From assembly GCA_039583875.1 (NCBI GenBank), contig CM077153.1, forward strand, positions 114,200,568 through 114,264,567: a stretch of 64,000 nt of DNA, written 5' to 3'. The notes beneath the pieces were generated by a model. It was not told where the DNA came from, searched no databases, and saw nothing but the letters and a program-made list of their open reading frames with translations. A program made the position numbers and the translations under genes. The stretch comes from Platanthera guangdongensis (Eukaryota; Streptophyta; Magnoliopsida; Asparagales; Orchidaceae). Below are positions 34,551-46,861 of the stretch, piece by piece. Numbering within the stretch: position 1 is the stretch's first letter; every line of letters starts with the position of its first letter.

Positions 34551-34568
34551 TCCCTGACAAGGGCACCA
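34551..34568 (-). other. Primer-binding site of Athila (tRNA-Asp type, mutated)
   Basis: The minus strand reads TGGTGCCCTTGTCAGGGA. The Athila-type site complementary to tRNA-Asp is TGGCGCCGTTGCCGGGGA, from memory of the family. Four positions differ, three of them C-to-T or G-to-A, as expected from deamination of methylated cytosines. Confidence 0.65.
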
Positions 34569-36610
34569 AAAACTTGATGACCCACGTACAGACTCTTATG
34601 TGGGTGGTTGGTTCGATGAGTCGAACGTCGTAGGCTTGCTGAGGGAGGCAAGTGCACCTATCGCAAGTAGTACTCGATATTTGGGGGAATACCGAGGTCA
34701 TATTGTTCTCGGGGTCGGGTTGATTATTCTTACTCCTCCAGGAGGACTATTATTTTACTGAAAGTAAGGCAGAGATTTTAATTAACTAAAGACGGAAAGA
34801 AAAGAAAGTGCGAAAACGATTTTAGAAAATTCGATGAAGGATTAACGCTCGGCACCGGATTGGATTAAGACTAAAATAACTTTTAATAATTATTGAACTT
34901 ATATTTCAAATTAATAAAAGGCAACTTGGCTGTGGAGGTTCCATAAATATGAGCGCACTTATCTCTAGGAATATTGCTCACCTGAACGCTAAGACTATTC
35001 GACCGAGCGTTAGTCCGACGAAGGATTCCTCTTAATGCCTGCTTTATGCTAAGAACCCCGCTATTGGGTGGGGAACCCAATCCGGTAGAATTATGCCTGT
35101 CCTCTCTCGAGGGTATGCACGCAACTCTATTTACCCAGGGGTGATCTGTCCATATGCACGGCCTCTCGGCTAGCTAGCATATGGATAACAAAAATAGGGC
35201 CCACACATCGATATGTGATACTACGCGTCGTTAACCCGGGGTAAACCTTAAGTCCTTAAATTAAAGTGAAAATAAAGAACTTTAATTATTTCAAATCATT
35301 TTAAATATCCCAATGCTCATCGATGCAGAGGCTAATAACGATTAGTCACTCATCGGTATGGGGAAGACTTTATAATTTGATGAGGCGCGAGTTCGTAACT
35401 AAACGCTAATGGATTATAAGAAGAAGACATGAAAATAACAAACATTTAGAAAGCTTAAAAAGTTAGCTAAAACGAGAACTCACACACACTTCAAGTTATA
35501 AATATAAAAAGACTAAGTTACAAGAAAGTAAAATTACAAGTCCTACTCAAACGAGTAGGCGGGAAATAAGGGCGGCCATTTAACTCTTAACGAGTAGGCG
35601 GAAAAGCAAAAAAATAAATTACAAGTCCTCCTCAAACGAGTAGGCAGGAAATAAAAGCACATCATTTAACTCGTAACGAGTGGGCAGAAATAAATGCGCA
35701 CACACACACACACACACTCTACACGAATTAAACGAAAGCAATAAAACTATCTCCTACACACAACACACTCTACATAATTTGAAGAAAGCGAAAAAAATAA
35801 AGCATTAAAATTTATCTCCTACACACACACACTCTACATAATTGAAGAAAGCATGAAAAATTATGCTCCTACACACACACATCATGAAATTTTAAAGAAC
35901 AAAAATGAAAACTTAACTCCTACACTCACACACACAAATTAAAAACAAAATGAAAGTTACCTAAAAATTAAAACAACTACTTTTTTATACTTATATTTTA
36001 TCAAAAACACTTAAAAGAACAAATTTAAAAGTAAGAAAACAAAAGTTTTTCAAAATAAATTAAAAACTAAAGTCTTTCAAAAATTAAAATTACAACTTTT
36101 TCATTCTTAGGATTTCATAAAAGTGATTAAAAAGTGAAAAGAAAATGAAAAGAACAAAAAGGGTTTACATCCTAAAATAAAGCTAAGTAAAAAAATCAAA
36201 AACACTTTATTAAGTATTTTATAAATTCATAAGAATGAAAATCTTAAAGCAACTATAACCCTAACAAGGAGACAAACCAAACAAGGGAAAGCAATAGACC
36301 TAAACAAATTACACTCATACACACACACACACACACTTTTTATAAAGAGAAATACTAAGAAATACAAAGAGATAAAAAGAGAAAGAGATGAGCTACCCAA
36401 ATAAACTTTCATGCCTTGGAGTGAGAGAAAAGGACACATTTTTTATTATGAAATTGAAACTATTACAAAGCTAAAGCTAAAGCAAAAAAAACAAACATAA
36501 AAGGAAGGGGGAGAAATCTCCTTACATAGCACTTGAATCCACAAGGGCAGCCCACAAAACACAAAAAATTGGCTCAAAATGGTGAACCCTTGGTTCTTAA
36601 AGAAATGGCA

Positions 36611-36618
36611 TATTTATA
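36611..36618 (-). promoter_or_regulatory. TATA box in Athila 5' LTR
   Basis: TATAAATA on the minus strand, about 610 bp from the LTR start. The sequence just upstream contains decayed CACGCCC/CACGGGCGTG words. Confidence 0.65.
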
Positions 36619-36639
36619 GAGAAAATTTCCTAAGAACAT

Positions 36640-37080
36640 GCCCCCTAACACATGCGTGTAGGGTGGGCGTGTCAGCACTATTTGCGATGTGATCCAGCGA
36701 TTTGAGTGGAAAGTTGACTTCGGGCTGTATACGAGGATGTCACACCCTAGGTCACGGGAGTGACTATAGGCATGTTAGGGAGGTGGAACCGGGCGCGGGT
36801 TGCGTCAAACGTCGCCGCCAGCATCTTGTTGGCAAGGTGGAGGAGTCACGCCTCAGGTCACGGGCGTGATGCTGGGCGTGTCGGCTTGGTCGACCATCGT
36901 CGAGCAAATTTCTTCGAGCTTGAGTATCACGGCCATAGTCACGGGGCGTGTCAAATGACACGGGCGTGACCCCGGGCATGTCCAACTTTTCTTATCAAAT
37001 TCTTCTGATTCCACGGGAAATGAAGTGTCACGGCCTGGTCACGGGTGTGACCCAAAGTACACGGGCGTGTTAGGTCATTT
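36640..37080. repeat. CACGGGCGTG motif cluster in U3 of Athila 5' LTR
   Basis: Counterpart of the 26750-27195 cluster. An exact ACACGGGCGTGT lies near 37059; others have decayed by C-to-T or G-to-A changes (for example CACATGCGTG near 36651). TCGTCGAGC and TTCGAGC words also lie near 36897-36922. Confidence 0.78.
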
Positions 37081-37227
37081 TTTGACTTTTTCCTGAAAAA
37101 TTTCAGAAAAACAAAATTAAGCTAAGTTAGGTAAATATTTACAAAAAAACATATTTATAAATAAAAATAACTAAAACGATATAAATAAAGTACTAAAATA
37201 TGCATATATTTATAACTCATCAGTAAC

Positions 37228-38860
37228 CCTTGAACCAAAAGATCCAGTGTTAGACCTAATCTTCTATTTTCTTTAGGATTATTTTCACAGCATGGCACAG
37301 AACAAGGAGTATGCAAGCACCAGACCTCCAGTGTGCAACTTAAATAAGTTTGGCATCTGGAAGGCAAGAATTAAACTTTATATGAATTTTATTGATGAGT
37401 ACATTTGCAACTCTATTTTGACAGGTCCTCCTCAAGCAGCTGCTTCTATCTCAACATCAAGCACACATGCTGTTCCACCACCTAAGTGGACAGATGCTTA
37501 GAAGAAGTCTAAGATTGTTGATGCAAAGGCCATGAATATTCTGGCACAAACTATGTCTGATGACATTTTCTAGAAGGTGGCTGAATGTACATCAGCCAAG
37601 GCTATTTGAGACTCTCTTAACCAGATGGTGGCTGGTTCTACTGATGTGAGGAAAGATAGAAGATCAACTCTCATATCCCATTATGAGAAATTCTAGAAGG
37701 ATGAGTCAGAATTTATTGTTGACATGTACAACAGATTGAGCTCAATAATCAATGAGCTAAAGTCCCTAGACAAGGACATCACCCTTACTAAAGTAAATGA
37801 TAAAATCCTCATGTGCTTCCCAAGCTCATGGGATTCCAAGATCTGGTCAATCAAGGACGCCAGAAGTTTAAATGAGATTTCCACAGAATCTCTATTAGGA
37901 AAGCTCAAGTCTTATAAGTGGCTGATAAATTCTAGAGAAGCTGCAGAACAAAAGACTCCTCCACCAGCAAGAAAGGAGCACAACATAGCATTCAAAGCTG
38001 CTGAAAAGACTGAAGCTTCAACAATTAATGAGAAACTAATGAGTCTCTTTGCTAAGAGATTTTACAAAATGGCAAGAAAGGACTTCAGGAGAAAATCATC
38101 CAGACATGATGATAAGCCCATATATGATAAAACTCATACTAAAGAAGTAGTATGTTTTGGGTGCAGGAAACCTGGACACTTCATCTCAGAGTGTCTAGAG
38201 AATCAGAAAGAAAGAAGAATAGACAAGCACTCCAGAAGACAACAGCACAGCAGGCCTTCCTCCAGCAAACAGAAAAGGAAGGAGAAGGGCTTTGTTGCTG
38301 ATACCTGGAGTGACACAGAAGATGAATCCACATCTTCCAGTTCCAGTGAAGAGGAAGAAGAGGCAAAGGCCAGGGAAGTCTGCCTCATGGCCATCAATGC
38401 CTCTGGCAGTACATCAGATGATGAAGAAGTATCTGACAATGAAGAGGCTTCAGAATCAGAAGCTAATCAGGTATTATCCTTATTTGATTATAATTCTGAT
38501 AGCTTCAAGACTGAATTTAAAAACATGTGTATTGATTTAATTAACTCTGAAAAAGAAATCAAAATACTTAGGGAAAGACTGATTAATCAAGAAAATTTGA
38601 TTTCTGAAAATACTAATTTAAAAGATGAACTAATCCTAGTTAATGTACAAATTATTTCTTTAAAGACAAAGTTATGTGAGGCTAAGCAACATGAGGAATC
38701 TCTCAATGGGAGAAGCCTTAAGCTGATGGACATCATAAGTACAGTCAATGTCAGACTTAATGGCAAACTGGGCTTGGGTGCATCATCAAGCTTGCCCACA
38801 ATACTTAAGAAGAACATATTAACAACCCCTTTAAATTTTGTTTCAGCTAAGGATAAATAG
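37228..38860 (+). pseudogene. Copia gag (S2, duplicate 2)
   Basis: Starts at MAQNKEYAS (37292). Four stops between 37499 and 37700 (three TAG and one TGA at tryptophan, glutamine or lysine codons) break the capsid part. The rest is open at 37724-38860 (378 aa). It contains the MYNRLSSIINELK block, the knuckle CFGCRKPGHFISEC at about 38150-38190 (second knuckle residue order C-x2-C kept, E to G between), a Ser/Glu acidic stretch and a coiled-coil-like part. It ends in TAG at 38858-38860. Confidence 0.88.
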
Positions 38861-39415
38861 GTAATATATAATAAACAAACCACAGAAGAATTATCTAACT
38901 CTAGAAAACAAAAGAACAAAAACCAGAAAACTCTGAGTAAAAACAAAGTTCACCACATTTCGTCGAACTTAAGTCGACCAAATGTGCCTAGTTCGTCGAA
39001 CTTCGATTGGCGATCTATGAACGGAAATATTAGCTATAATAATTCATCTTACTACGATCGACGAACTGTTTATGGTTCGTCTAACAGAGATCGATGAACC
39101 TGGGGAACAGAAAAGGAATATCTTCATTTTCTGAGAAGAGATCGACGATCTCATCCTATTTCGTCAAACTCCGGTCGACGAACTCACAACTTTTCGTCGA
39201 ACCCAGTCAGACTTAATAAAAATCATAATTTTAACAAAAACTTAAATCAACCTAGAAAACCTTTCAATCCACTTGTTGATTGGATTATTCCACCTAGAAG
39301 ATTTCACCCCTTATGATATAAAAGCCAACCTGAATGTTCATACATTTCCAGTTTTTCTTATGAAAAGAAACAAGGACCCAAGGTGACCTGGGTCAAGAAC
39401 ATCTAACTCATTTCC
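38861..39415 (+). other. Gag-protease linker of S2 duplicate 2 with TTCGTCGA cluster
   Basis: No long ORF. About 38955-39200 carries alternating TTCGTCGAAC and ATCGACGAAC words, as in the other two copies. Translation in the local frame gives the same Ser/Asn/Arg-rich linker, with stops. Confidence 0.68.
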
Positions 39416-40816
39416 TTGCAGGTGAACTATCCTATCACTCAAAATAAGTGGTATCTAGATAATGGGTTCTCAAAGCATATGACTGGTTGCAAGGACAACC
39501 TGATCAATTTCAAGGCAAAGCTGGGTCCAAAAGTGATCTTTGGACATTCCAGCTTTGGACAAACTGAAGGCTATGGAGACTTCACAAGTGGGGCTGTCAC
39601 ATTCAAAAAAGTTGCATATATGAATGGTCTCAAACATAACATGATATTAATAAGTCAGTTATGTGATGTAGGTTATCAGGTTTGCTTTACTAATTCAAAA
39701 TGTATTATTTCTTCAAATAATCAAATTGTTTTAATTGGCTGTATACAAGGAAATATATACCGAGTAAACTTTAATTCTACTAATTCAGAACTATGCTTAT
39801 TCAATCAAGTTAGCATTAATAATTTTCTTTGGCATAAAAGACTAGGTCATGTTAACCTTAAGAATATATCTAAGCTATCTAGGGACAACCTTGTCAGAGG
39901 ATTGCCTTCTGGTCCCTACAAGAAAGAAATCCTATGCAAGGCTTGTCAAGAAGGCAAGCAAACTAAAAACATTTTTAAGTCAATTAATAAGAGTGATTCA
40001 CCTAAGATTTTGTACTTGCTACATATGGATCTCTTTGGACCCTTTGATGTACAAAGCTTAGGATGGAAGTCTTACACTCTAGTCATTGTAGATGACTTCT
40101 CTAGATTCTCTTGGGTGTTCTTCATGAGACACAATTCAGATAACTTCAAAGTCCTTACAGATTTTCTTAAGGGCATAAGGATTGAGTATTCTACTCCAGT
40201 TGCATTGATCAGAAGTGATCATGGTACTGAGTTTGAATCTCTTCTGATATAAAGATTCTGTGACGAGGAAGGTATCAGATACTGTTTCTCTGCTCCTAGA
40301 ACTCCTCAACAAAATGGGGTAGCAGAAAGGAAAAACAGAACCCTCATTGAATCTGCGGGAACAATGCTTGCAGATGCACACATGCCCCTATCCTTTTGGG
40401 CAGAGGCTGTGAGCACAGTATATTATGTGCTGAATAAAAGTTTAATACACAAACTTAAGGGTAAGACTCCCTATGAATTACTCAAAAGGAAGAAACCTGA
40501 AATTAATTACTTTAGAATTTTGGGGTGTAGATATTTCATTCACAACAATGACAAGAAACACATTAGAAAATTTAAAGCCAAAGCTACAGAGGGAATTTTT
40601 CTAGGATATTACCAAGTTAGCAAGACTTATAGGGTGTTCAATAAATCATCATTAAAAATGGAAGAGTCTGTACACATTTCCTTTGATGAAGCTAAAATGT
40701 TTTACAAGGAGGACTCTTCTACCTCAGATCTTTTGCAGGTACCTCACTTGTGTGAGAAATTGGAAGAATTAAACCTTACTCAAAAGTTCATATCTCATTC
40801 TCTCCACAAGCTGTGA
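39416..40816 (+). pseudogene. Copia protease and integrase (S2, duplicate 2)
   Basis: 39416-40252 (278 aa) has the protease block with DSG changed to DNG (WYLDNGFSKHMTG), the pre-integrase region (WHKRLGHVNLKNISKLS, CKACQEGK) and the integrase core (HMDLFGP, VDDFSRFSWVF, IRSDHGTEFES). A TAA at 40250-40252 follows. The frame continues with TPQQNGVAERKNRT and then 40364-40816 (WAEAVSTVYYVLNKS, LGYYQVSKTYRVFN). All three catalytic acidic residues of integrase (D, D, E) are visible, but the protease serine is lost. Confidence 0.88.
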
Positions 40817-40835
40817 AGACAGTGAAGAAGACTTT

Positions 40836-42545
40836 TTGCAAGTGGCTGAACCTACTCCAACAGTAGACATGATTCCACAAGTGGAATTAACTCCAAATGT
40901 TGTCGCTGAACCAACTCCACCCACTGACTTTGTCACACTAAGGGATCACCCTAGATCTCAAGTGATTGGAGACATGTTAGTAGGTGTACAGACAAGGAAT
41001 CAACTCAACCAAGATGTGATGCATGCTTATTTCCTCTCTCAAGTTGAGCCTCAATCCATAAATGATGCTGAGCAAGATCCCCACTGGATCATTGCAATGC
41101 AAGAGGAGCTCATTTAATTTGAGAGATGCAGAGTTTGGGACTTGGTTCCAAGGCCCAAAGGCTATCCTGTAATTGGAACCAAGTGGATATTCAAAAACAA
41201 GCTTGATGCCCATGGTGTAATTATGCAAAACAAGGCTAGGCTTGTTGCTCAAGGTTATAGGCAAGAGGAAGGAATTGACTATGACCAAACTTTTGCACCA
41301 GTTGTAAGGTTAGAGACAATCAGAATTTTCCTTGCATATGTTGCCTACAAGAAGTTTATAGTATATCAAATGGATGTCAAGAGGGCCTTTCTGAATGGAG
41401 TACTTAAAAAAGAGGTTTATGTTGAACAACCTCCAGGTTTTATCTCTCCAACATATCCTTCATATGTTTTTAGATTGCATAAAGCTCTTTATGGTTTAAA
41501 GTAAGCTCCAAGAGCTTGGTATGAGACTTTAGCTAGCTTCCTGATAGAGCATAAATTTACTAGAGGTATTGTAGATAGGACATTATTCACTAGGCACCAT
41601 AAGGATCAAATCTTGTTAGTATTAATTTATATAGACGACATTATATTTGGTTCTACAGATTCCAAACTATGCAAGAGGCTTTCTGACCTCATGCATTCAA
41701 AGTTTGAAATGAGTATCATGGGTGATCTTTCCTACTTCCTTGGTCTCCAAGTGAAGCAGCTACCTGATGACATCTTCATATCCCAGGCTTAGTATGCTAA
41801 GGAGCTTCCCAAAAGGTTTGGGATGGCTGATGCCTCAGCAAAGAAAACACTCATGACCACTAATACTATAATAGACTCTGATGAACATGGGAAACCTGTT
41901 GATCAGAAATTATATAGGGGCATTGTTGGGTCCTTACTATACCTTACAGCAAGCAGACATGACATAATGTTTGCTACATGTCTTTGTGTTAGGTTCCAAG
42001 TGAACCCCAAAGAATCTCATCTAGTTTTCTTAAAAAGAATTTTGAGATATATAAAGAGTTGTCCTAGTCTAGGACTCTGGTATCCTACTGAGTTAGAGTT
42101 TGAGCTAACTGGATACTCAGATGCTGACTTTGCTGGATGCAGAGTAGACAAAAAAGTACCTCTGGAACATGTCAGTTCCTTAGTATGAGATTATTCTCAT
42201 GGTTTAGCAAGAAGCAGTCATCTGTGTCTACATCAACTGCTGAAGCAGAATATATAACTGTTGGCAGTTACTGTTTCCAGATGCTGTGGATTCAAAACCA
42301 ACTCATGGACTATGCGTTCAACTTAAATAATTCAACTCTGTTATGTGATAACACAAGTGCTATATCCATAGCACAAAATTCAGTCCATCACAGTAGGACC
42401 AAGCATATAGACATTAGGCATAATTTATTAGAGAGTGTGTAGATAAAAACAAATTAATCTTGTCTATATCTACACTGATTTACAAAGGACAGATATCTTC
42501 ACCAAACCTTTGGATGAGAGGAATCATATGTTCTTCATAAATCAG
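40836..42545 (+). pseudogene. Copia reverse transcriptase and RNase H (S2, duplicate 2)
   Basis: Open parts: 40836-41117, 41142-41504, 41823-42188 and 42137-42442. RT shows [22 protein letters not shown], a stop replacing the Q of KQAPRAW at 41502-41504, then IYIDDIIFGS (catalytic YIDD). RNase H shows GYSDADFAG, a frame change near 42160, TAEAEYI and CDNTSAISIAQN, ending with the HIDIRHNLL block and a stop near 42442. This is the only one of the three copia copies in which RNase H is in the window. Confidence 0.9.
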
Positions 42546-42589
42546 CTTGGTATGATAAATGGAGAAGACTTAGTTTGATTTCTGTCTAC

Positions 42590-42870
42590 GGTCGATGAAT
42601 TTTTCAAAGTTTGTCGAACGGGGATCGACGAATTGAGAAATGTTCTAGTGTTATTCGTCGAACTGAGTTCGACGAACTCTCTATGAGTGAAGTTACTTTC
42701 GTCGAGTGGAGTTCGATGAATCTGCTTCAGAAAACTTTCGTGGAATGGAGCTCGATGAAATGTTTTCACATCTTCTGGCAGAGATCGACGAATTATTTTG
42801 ACCATAAAATATTTCGTCGACCACAGCTCAAAGAATTTCTTATTGTTCGCTGAATGGAGTTTGTCGATTC
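42590..42870. repeat. Third TTCGTCGA cluster in S2 (between RNase H and env-like ORF)
   Basis: Short words such as TTCGTCGAACTGAGTTCGAC, GATCGACGAATT and TTTCGTCGACC recur over 280 bp just before the env-like ORF. No gene is apparent in this interval. Confidence 0.7.
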
Positions 42871-42971
42871 ATATTCTGAAAAATCTTATATCTAGGTTTT
42901 TCTTCGACCTCCGTCCCGCACTTTTAGTTCTTTTGCACTTGATCTCTTTTGTTTCTACTACAGGCGATCTT

Positions 42972-44118
42972 ATGGCGATTCCAACAAGCAGTCTTGGAGC
43001 AATGAAGTTTGATACAGGATTTAACATCGACTTCGAGTCGTTCCAACACTCAGATCCTATCTTCCTGGAAATTCTGAAACTGCTTGAAGATCAGCAGTTA
43101 AAGTATCTGATGACCACGAGAATCAAGATAGCCGGTGCAGAGATCAGAGAATGGGTTTACACCTCCTCCTCCCCAGATGAGAACACCATGACGGGAACCA
43201 TATCGGGTAATACAATATCTCTTACCCTCGCCGTCCTGACCGAAATTTTTGGATTAGCTAATGGTGAAGAAGAACTGGAGATTGATACTGATGAATTTAA
43301 TGAGATGATGAATAATATGGGCTACTCTGGAGACACTCCCAACAAACTGCTGAAGAAACATTTATCTGCTGAATACAAGTTTCTAGCAGATGTTGTAGGC
43401 AAGGTACTGCTGGGAAAACACATAGCCCATGACTACATCACTAGGCATCAATTTCTGGTGATGTGTGCTGTTGTGAATAAGAAGCCTGTGTACTGGGATA
43501 GGATTCAGTTTGAGATGATCAGGAAGAAAAACACCAAGAAAGAGGTGTGTTTTGGAAGGATTTTGAGCAACTTCCTTTAGGCAAAGGCTGCTGAATCCCT
43601 GGTCAAACCGACCATATTCATTAATGCCTCCAAGAGGATAACTTGTGCCCTCTTTTGTAAGTGGGAGAGGAACATCACCAAGCCATCCAAGGCTTCTTCC
43701 TCATCCTCCAGTCCTTCTGAGAGTACAAGGGCTGCTCTAGCCACTCCCCACCCTACTGAAGATGTTCTACCTCCACCCCCTCCAGCCTCCCCAATTAATC
43801 TTTCTTCCCTAGTCCATACCATAGTCTATACTCCTATACCTCCATCATCTCCAGTGCACCATCCTCAAAATCATATTCACTCTCATACACCACCTCTTTC
43901 ACCCCATGGTACACCAACTCCATCACAACATGGTACACCAACTCCATCACAAACTCCTATTCACTTTCATACACCAACTCCATCACCACCCTCATCTCCT
44001 CTACCACCACATTTAGATAACATTTCCCTTTCCAATGTGTCATCCCTACCATCATTCAATCTACTGTCATCCCCCCTTCACACCCCATCTTCCCTAGATG
44101 AGCACATGCCAGATTCTC
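42972..44118 (+). pseudogene. Env-like / accessory ORF after RNase H in S2
   Basis: Starts at ATG 42972 (MAIPTSSLGAMKFDTGF); a start at 42798 is possible but runs through the motif cluster. The first 200 residues resemble the plant retrotransposon 'putative plant transposon protein' type (blocks QHSDPIFLEILKLLED, IAGAEIREWVYTSSS, TLAVLTEIFGLANGEEE, AEYKFLADVVGKVLLGK). After a TAG at 43578-43580 the same frame continues to 44118 with a Ser/Pro/His-rich tail containing a GTPTPSQ direct repeat (43910-43955). I see no clear signal peptide or membrane segment, so true envelope function is doubtful. It is cut by chromovirus C2. Confidence 0.7.
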
Positions 44119-45623
44119 TGTAAGACCCCCCTCCCGGATCCCAAAACGCGGTATGAAGGGAGTCTTATGCCCGGAACAGTCGCCTTGCGGTAGCATTAGC
44201 ACACGGGCTAACATGTACCACAAGACACCTATTCCGCCGGCTACAACCAATATCAATATCACATGCCAATCCAACCAAAATATAAGCAAGAGAAGTCAAA
44301 TCCACACTAAATAATAATGTCCAAATCAGTACCACAAAAGAGAGAAGCTAAAACATGCTTCTACATATCAGAGTACAGCTATAGAAATTGCCCAAAAAGG
44401 GGCTACATTAAAACCTCTCAACACTCACATCTGTGACCGACGGTATCGACGACACTGTCACTTCAGGCCGTGTCGTCCTGGCTTGGTTGTCCTGCGGCTG
44501 CTCTACCTACGGCGTGACCTCCTAAAAAGGAAGACATAGCAACCGTTAGTCGAAACGACTAAGTGGCTTCACATCCGCTCCCCCGGCTACTCCTCGGCAC
44601 CGGGCGGGGAGAAGGCACAAGGATAATATATACATGCAAAAAATAAAAGAAGTACAAGCATGTGGCAATAGTGTAAGAGTAACAATATCATAATCTAGCA
44701 GTTATTTAAGAGCTATAGCAAACTAACAAGTAAGGTAACAGTAGCAGGAAAGTAACTTAACTTATACGGATGCCCATACAAACTTATAAGTTAAGGATCA
44801 GGTTACATAAAGGTAACTCATCGTATAAGAGTGCCCATACAAACTTATACGATGAGGATCTTGTTGTGCAATATTATGAAATGCTATGTATGCTATGCAA
44901 TGACTCACCCATGCTCACACACATGCAACTGCCATGTCAACACAGACTGTAGAACCCACTTTTCGAGCAGGTAGCTAACCTGTCAGGCATCAGCCATCGT
45001 GGCCAGGCGGTGACAGTAGAACGAGCACTTCTACTACTAGGCGGGTATCCACACTACTTCACCTAGGTCTCCGTACGCCTCAACGTTAAGAACACAACAG
45101 CGGAGCCCACGTGTACTACGGCCCAGCGGGGTCTTGGGTAGATGTGAACCAAGAACACAGCCCGAACTGGCCTTGTGTGACCTGGAAGGGGCCTCAGAAG
45201 TAAGCACGAGGACACAGCCCAACCGTTCACTTGGCACAGAAGGGGCCCCGGGATGTGAACACCGAGGACACAACCCAACCGCCAAAAGTTTAACTATCAA
45301 CTCCCGTCGGTGTGATGACTGATGAGCCCGTATACTTGCCACACTATCCTAAACCCAGGATTACGACACTGCGTGTCAACTCACACCGCATGCAAATGCC
45401 ACATCGACATAGCAAGGAAGGGGTCTCGGAAGTAAGCACGAGGACACAGCCCAACCATCCGTCTATACCTCCTTTCAACATTAACCCAAAAAGTGACGGC
45501 CGCCGCCGCACTTACATCCTTCCACAATACTACTCGTAGGGAGACTACACTCCAAGTATTGGACTACTAAACTCATTCCATTAATCAAACACACTCATGG
45601 CCATAGTTTATTCCTCTACGTGA

Positions 45624-45790
45624 CTTTCCAAATGCTATCAACTTATTGTAAACATGATGCGCATATAAAGATCTATCAATCTTTCCAAATGATAACAACT
45701 TATTAAAAACATGATGTGCATATAAAGATCTATCAATCTTTCCAAATGATAACAACATATTATAAACATGATGCGCATAAATAATAATCT
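45624..45790. repeat. 57-bp direct repeat, three copies, in C2 LTR
   Basis: CTTTCCAAAT starts at 45624, 45681 and 45738, each followed by AACAACTTATT-like and AACATGATGCGCATA blocks. Confidence 0.85.
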
Positions 45791-46852
45791 ACCAAACAAG
45801 TCAATTCGTTTAAGTAAGCTTGCTTCACAATTTGATTATATGAAATCTGATTAATAAACATCATCAATCATGCAACTAAAATGATTAATCCTAAAAGAGT
45901 TCATTCAAGCCAAGTAACTTGCAATATTAATTCCACCGAATCCAAATCCATATTACATAAACCCAGAATTTAGGTGCAGAGTAAATCTGGACAACAACTT
46001 CAACCGGAGATTCCCGGAGCTAAAGGAATCCAGTGAAGACTTGTAACCCCTCGATGGAAAGGTCTTTCCATGAGCTACAACTTTTGTATTCAGACCTCAA
46101 CCCATATTTGAATGTATCCTATTAGAAATCAGCCTTGAGGTCCGCTGCGTACAGAACACAATTTCTGCATGCAGGATTTATCGAACACCATTTTCGTTCA
46201 GACTTTCCCATGGCTATAGACGTAGCCTGAAGTCGTGCAGCCACTCGTTGGAAAGGTATTTTCAAGGAAGTCAACTTTCATGTTTAGTCGAAAGCCCAGA
46301 TCTGGCCATATCCCTCATGCAAATGGCTTAGAAGATTGCTGCGCGCAGAATACAGATTCAGCACGCATCTTGAGGCGGAATGAACGACATCGGTTCATCT
46401 TCCTCCTCAAGTCGATCCTCTCGGATCACCTCCATAAATTCCTCCACCCTTATTCACCCTCATGAGGCCTTTGCTCTTCACGAAACCATCCCCCATCTCC
46501 ACATAGAAGATCGGAGAGGTTGAAGACACCACTAACCAAGAGTAGAAGCCCTGAATTGGCCTCCCCATAGAGAAAGCATCGTCTCACATGTCTAGACTCT
46601 TTTGATTCAACGACTCGCCTAGATATCTACAGATCTAGCACCAAGAGAGAGGGTAGGAAGCTCACCTCATTTCCAGCGGTACCACCATTTCCGACCATGG
46701 ATCTCGTAATTCTCCTTGGCGACATCTTCTCCTTTGCGGCATTGGCGGATTTTCCCACCCTAGAACTTGCTCCTGCAGTTATCTTTCTACAGAAGTTTTC
46801 TCAGAAAATCGGGATGGAAAGAGAAGAAAAACTGTCAGGGTTTTCTAAGCCC

Positions 46853-46860
46853 TTATATAT
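46853..46860 (-). promoter_or_regulatory. TATA candidate of C2 LTR
   Basis: The minus strand reads ATATATAA followed by GGGC, about 1.09 kb from the LTR start. The first palindromic motif of the array is less than ten bases upstream. Confidence 0.55.
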
Positions 46861-46861
46861 G

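Larger units (their letters stand above)
24678..37222 (-). mobile_element. Athila-like Ty3/gypsy retrotransposon, complete but decayed (12.5 kb)
   Basis: Two long LTRs (24678-27358 and 34575-37222) flank, on the minus strand, a tRNA-Asp-like PBS, gag with the NPYSNNYNPGWRNHPNFSW signature, protease, RT, RNase H and integrase. Those gag and integrase signatures (GKACHLPVE), the long internal 3' region and the GTATGGGGGTATTTGATGA polypurine end are Athila hallmarks. Target-site duplication: CTAAC at 24673-24677 and GTAAC at 37223-37227, one mismatch. Removing it restores the S2 sequence between PBS and gag. All ORFs are broken. Confidence 0.92.
34575..37222 (-). repeat. 5' LTR of Athila element (2.65 kb)
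   Basis: Plus-strand ends TGATGACCCACG and ACTCATCA. On the minus strand it starts at 37222, has the CACGGGCGTG cluster at about 36640-37080, TATA at 36611-36618, and ends at 34575 next to the PBS. (AC)n tracts occur at 35700-35930 and 36318-36337. Confidence 0.92.
21935..41564. repeat. Tandem segmental duplication, copy 2 (contains Athila insertion)
   Basis: Matches 14891-21934 segment by segment: antisense ORF to 22933, LTR 22934-24636, PBS, then, after the Athila insertion (24678-37222), gag, protease, integrase and RT up to the TTTACTAGA that marks the joint in copy 1. Beyond 41564 the element continues into the original RT/RNase H. Confidence 0.83.
22934..44118 (+). mobile_element. Sirevirus-like copia element S2, duplicate 2, split by Athila
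   Basis: 5' LTR, PBS, then an Athila insertion 28 bases after the PBS, then gag, protease, integrase, RT, RNase H and an env-like ORF. It is cut at 44118 by chromovirus C2. The 3' LTR is not in the window. An env-like ORF after RNase H supports the Sirevirus assignment. Confidence 0.87.
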
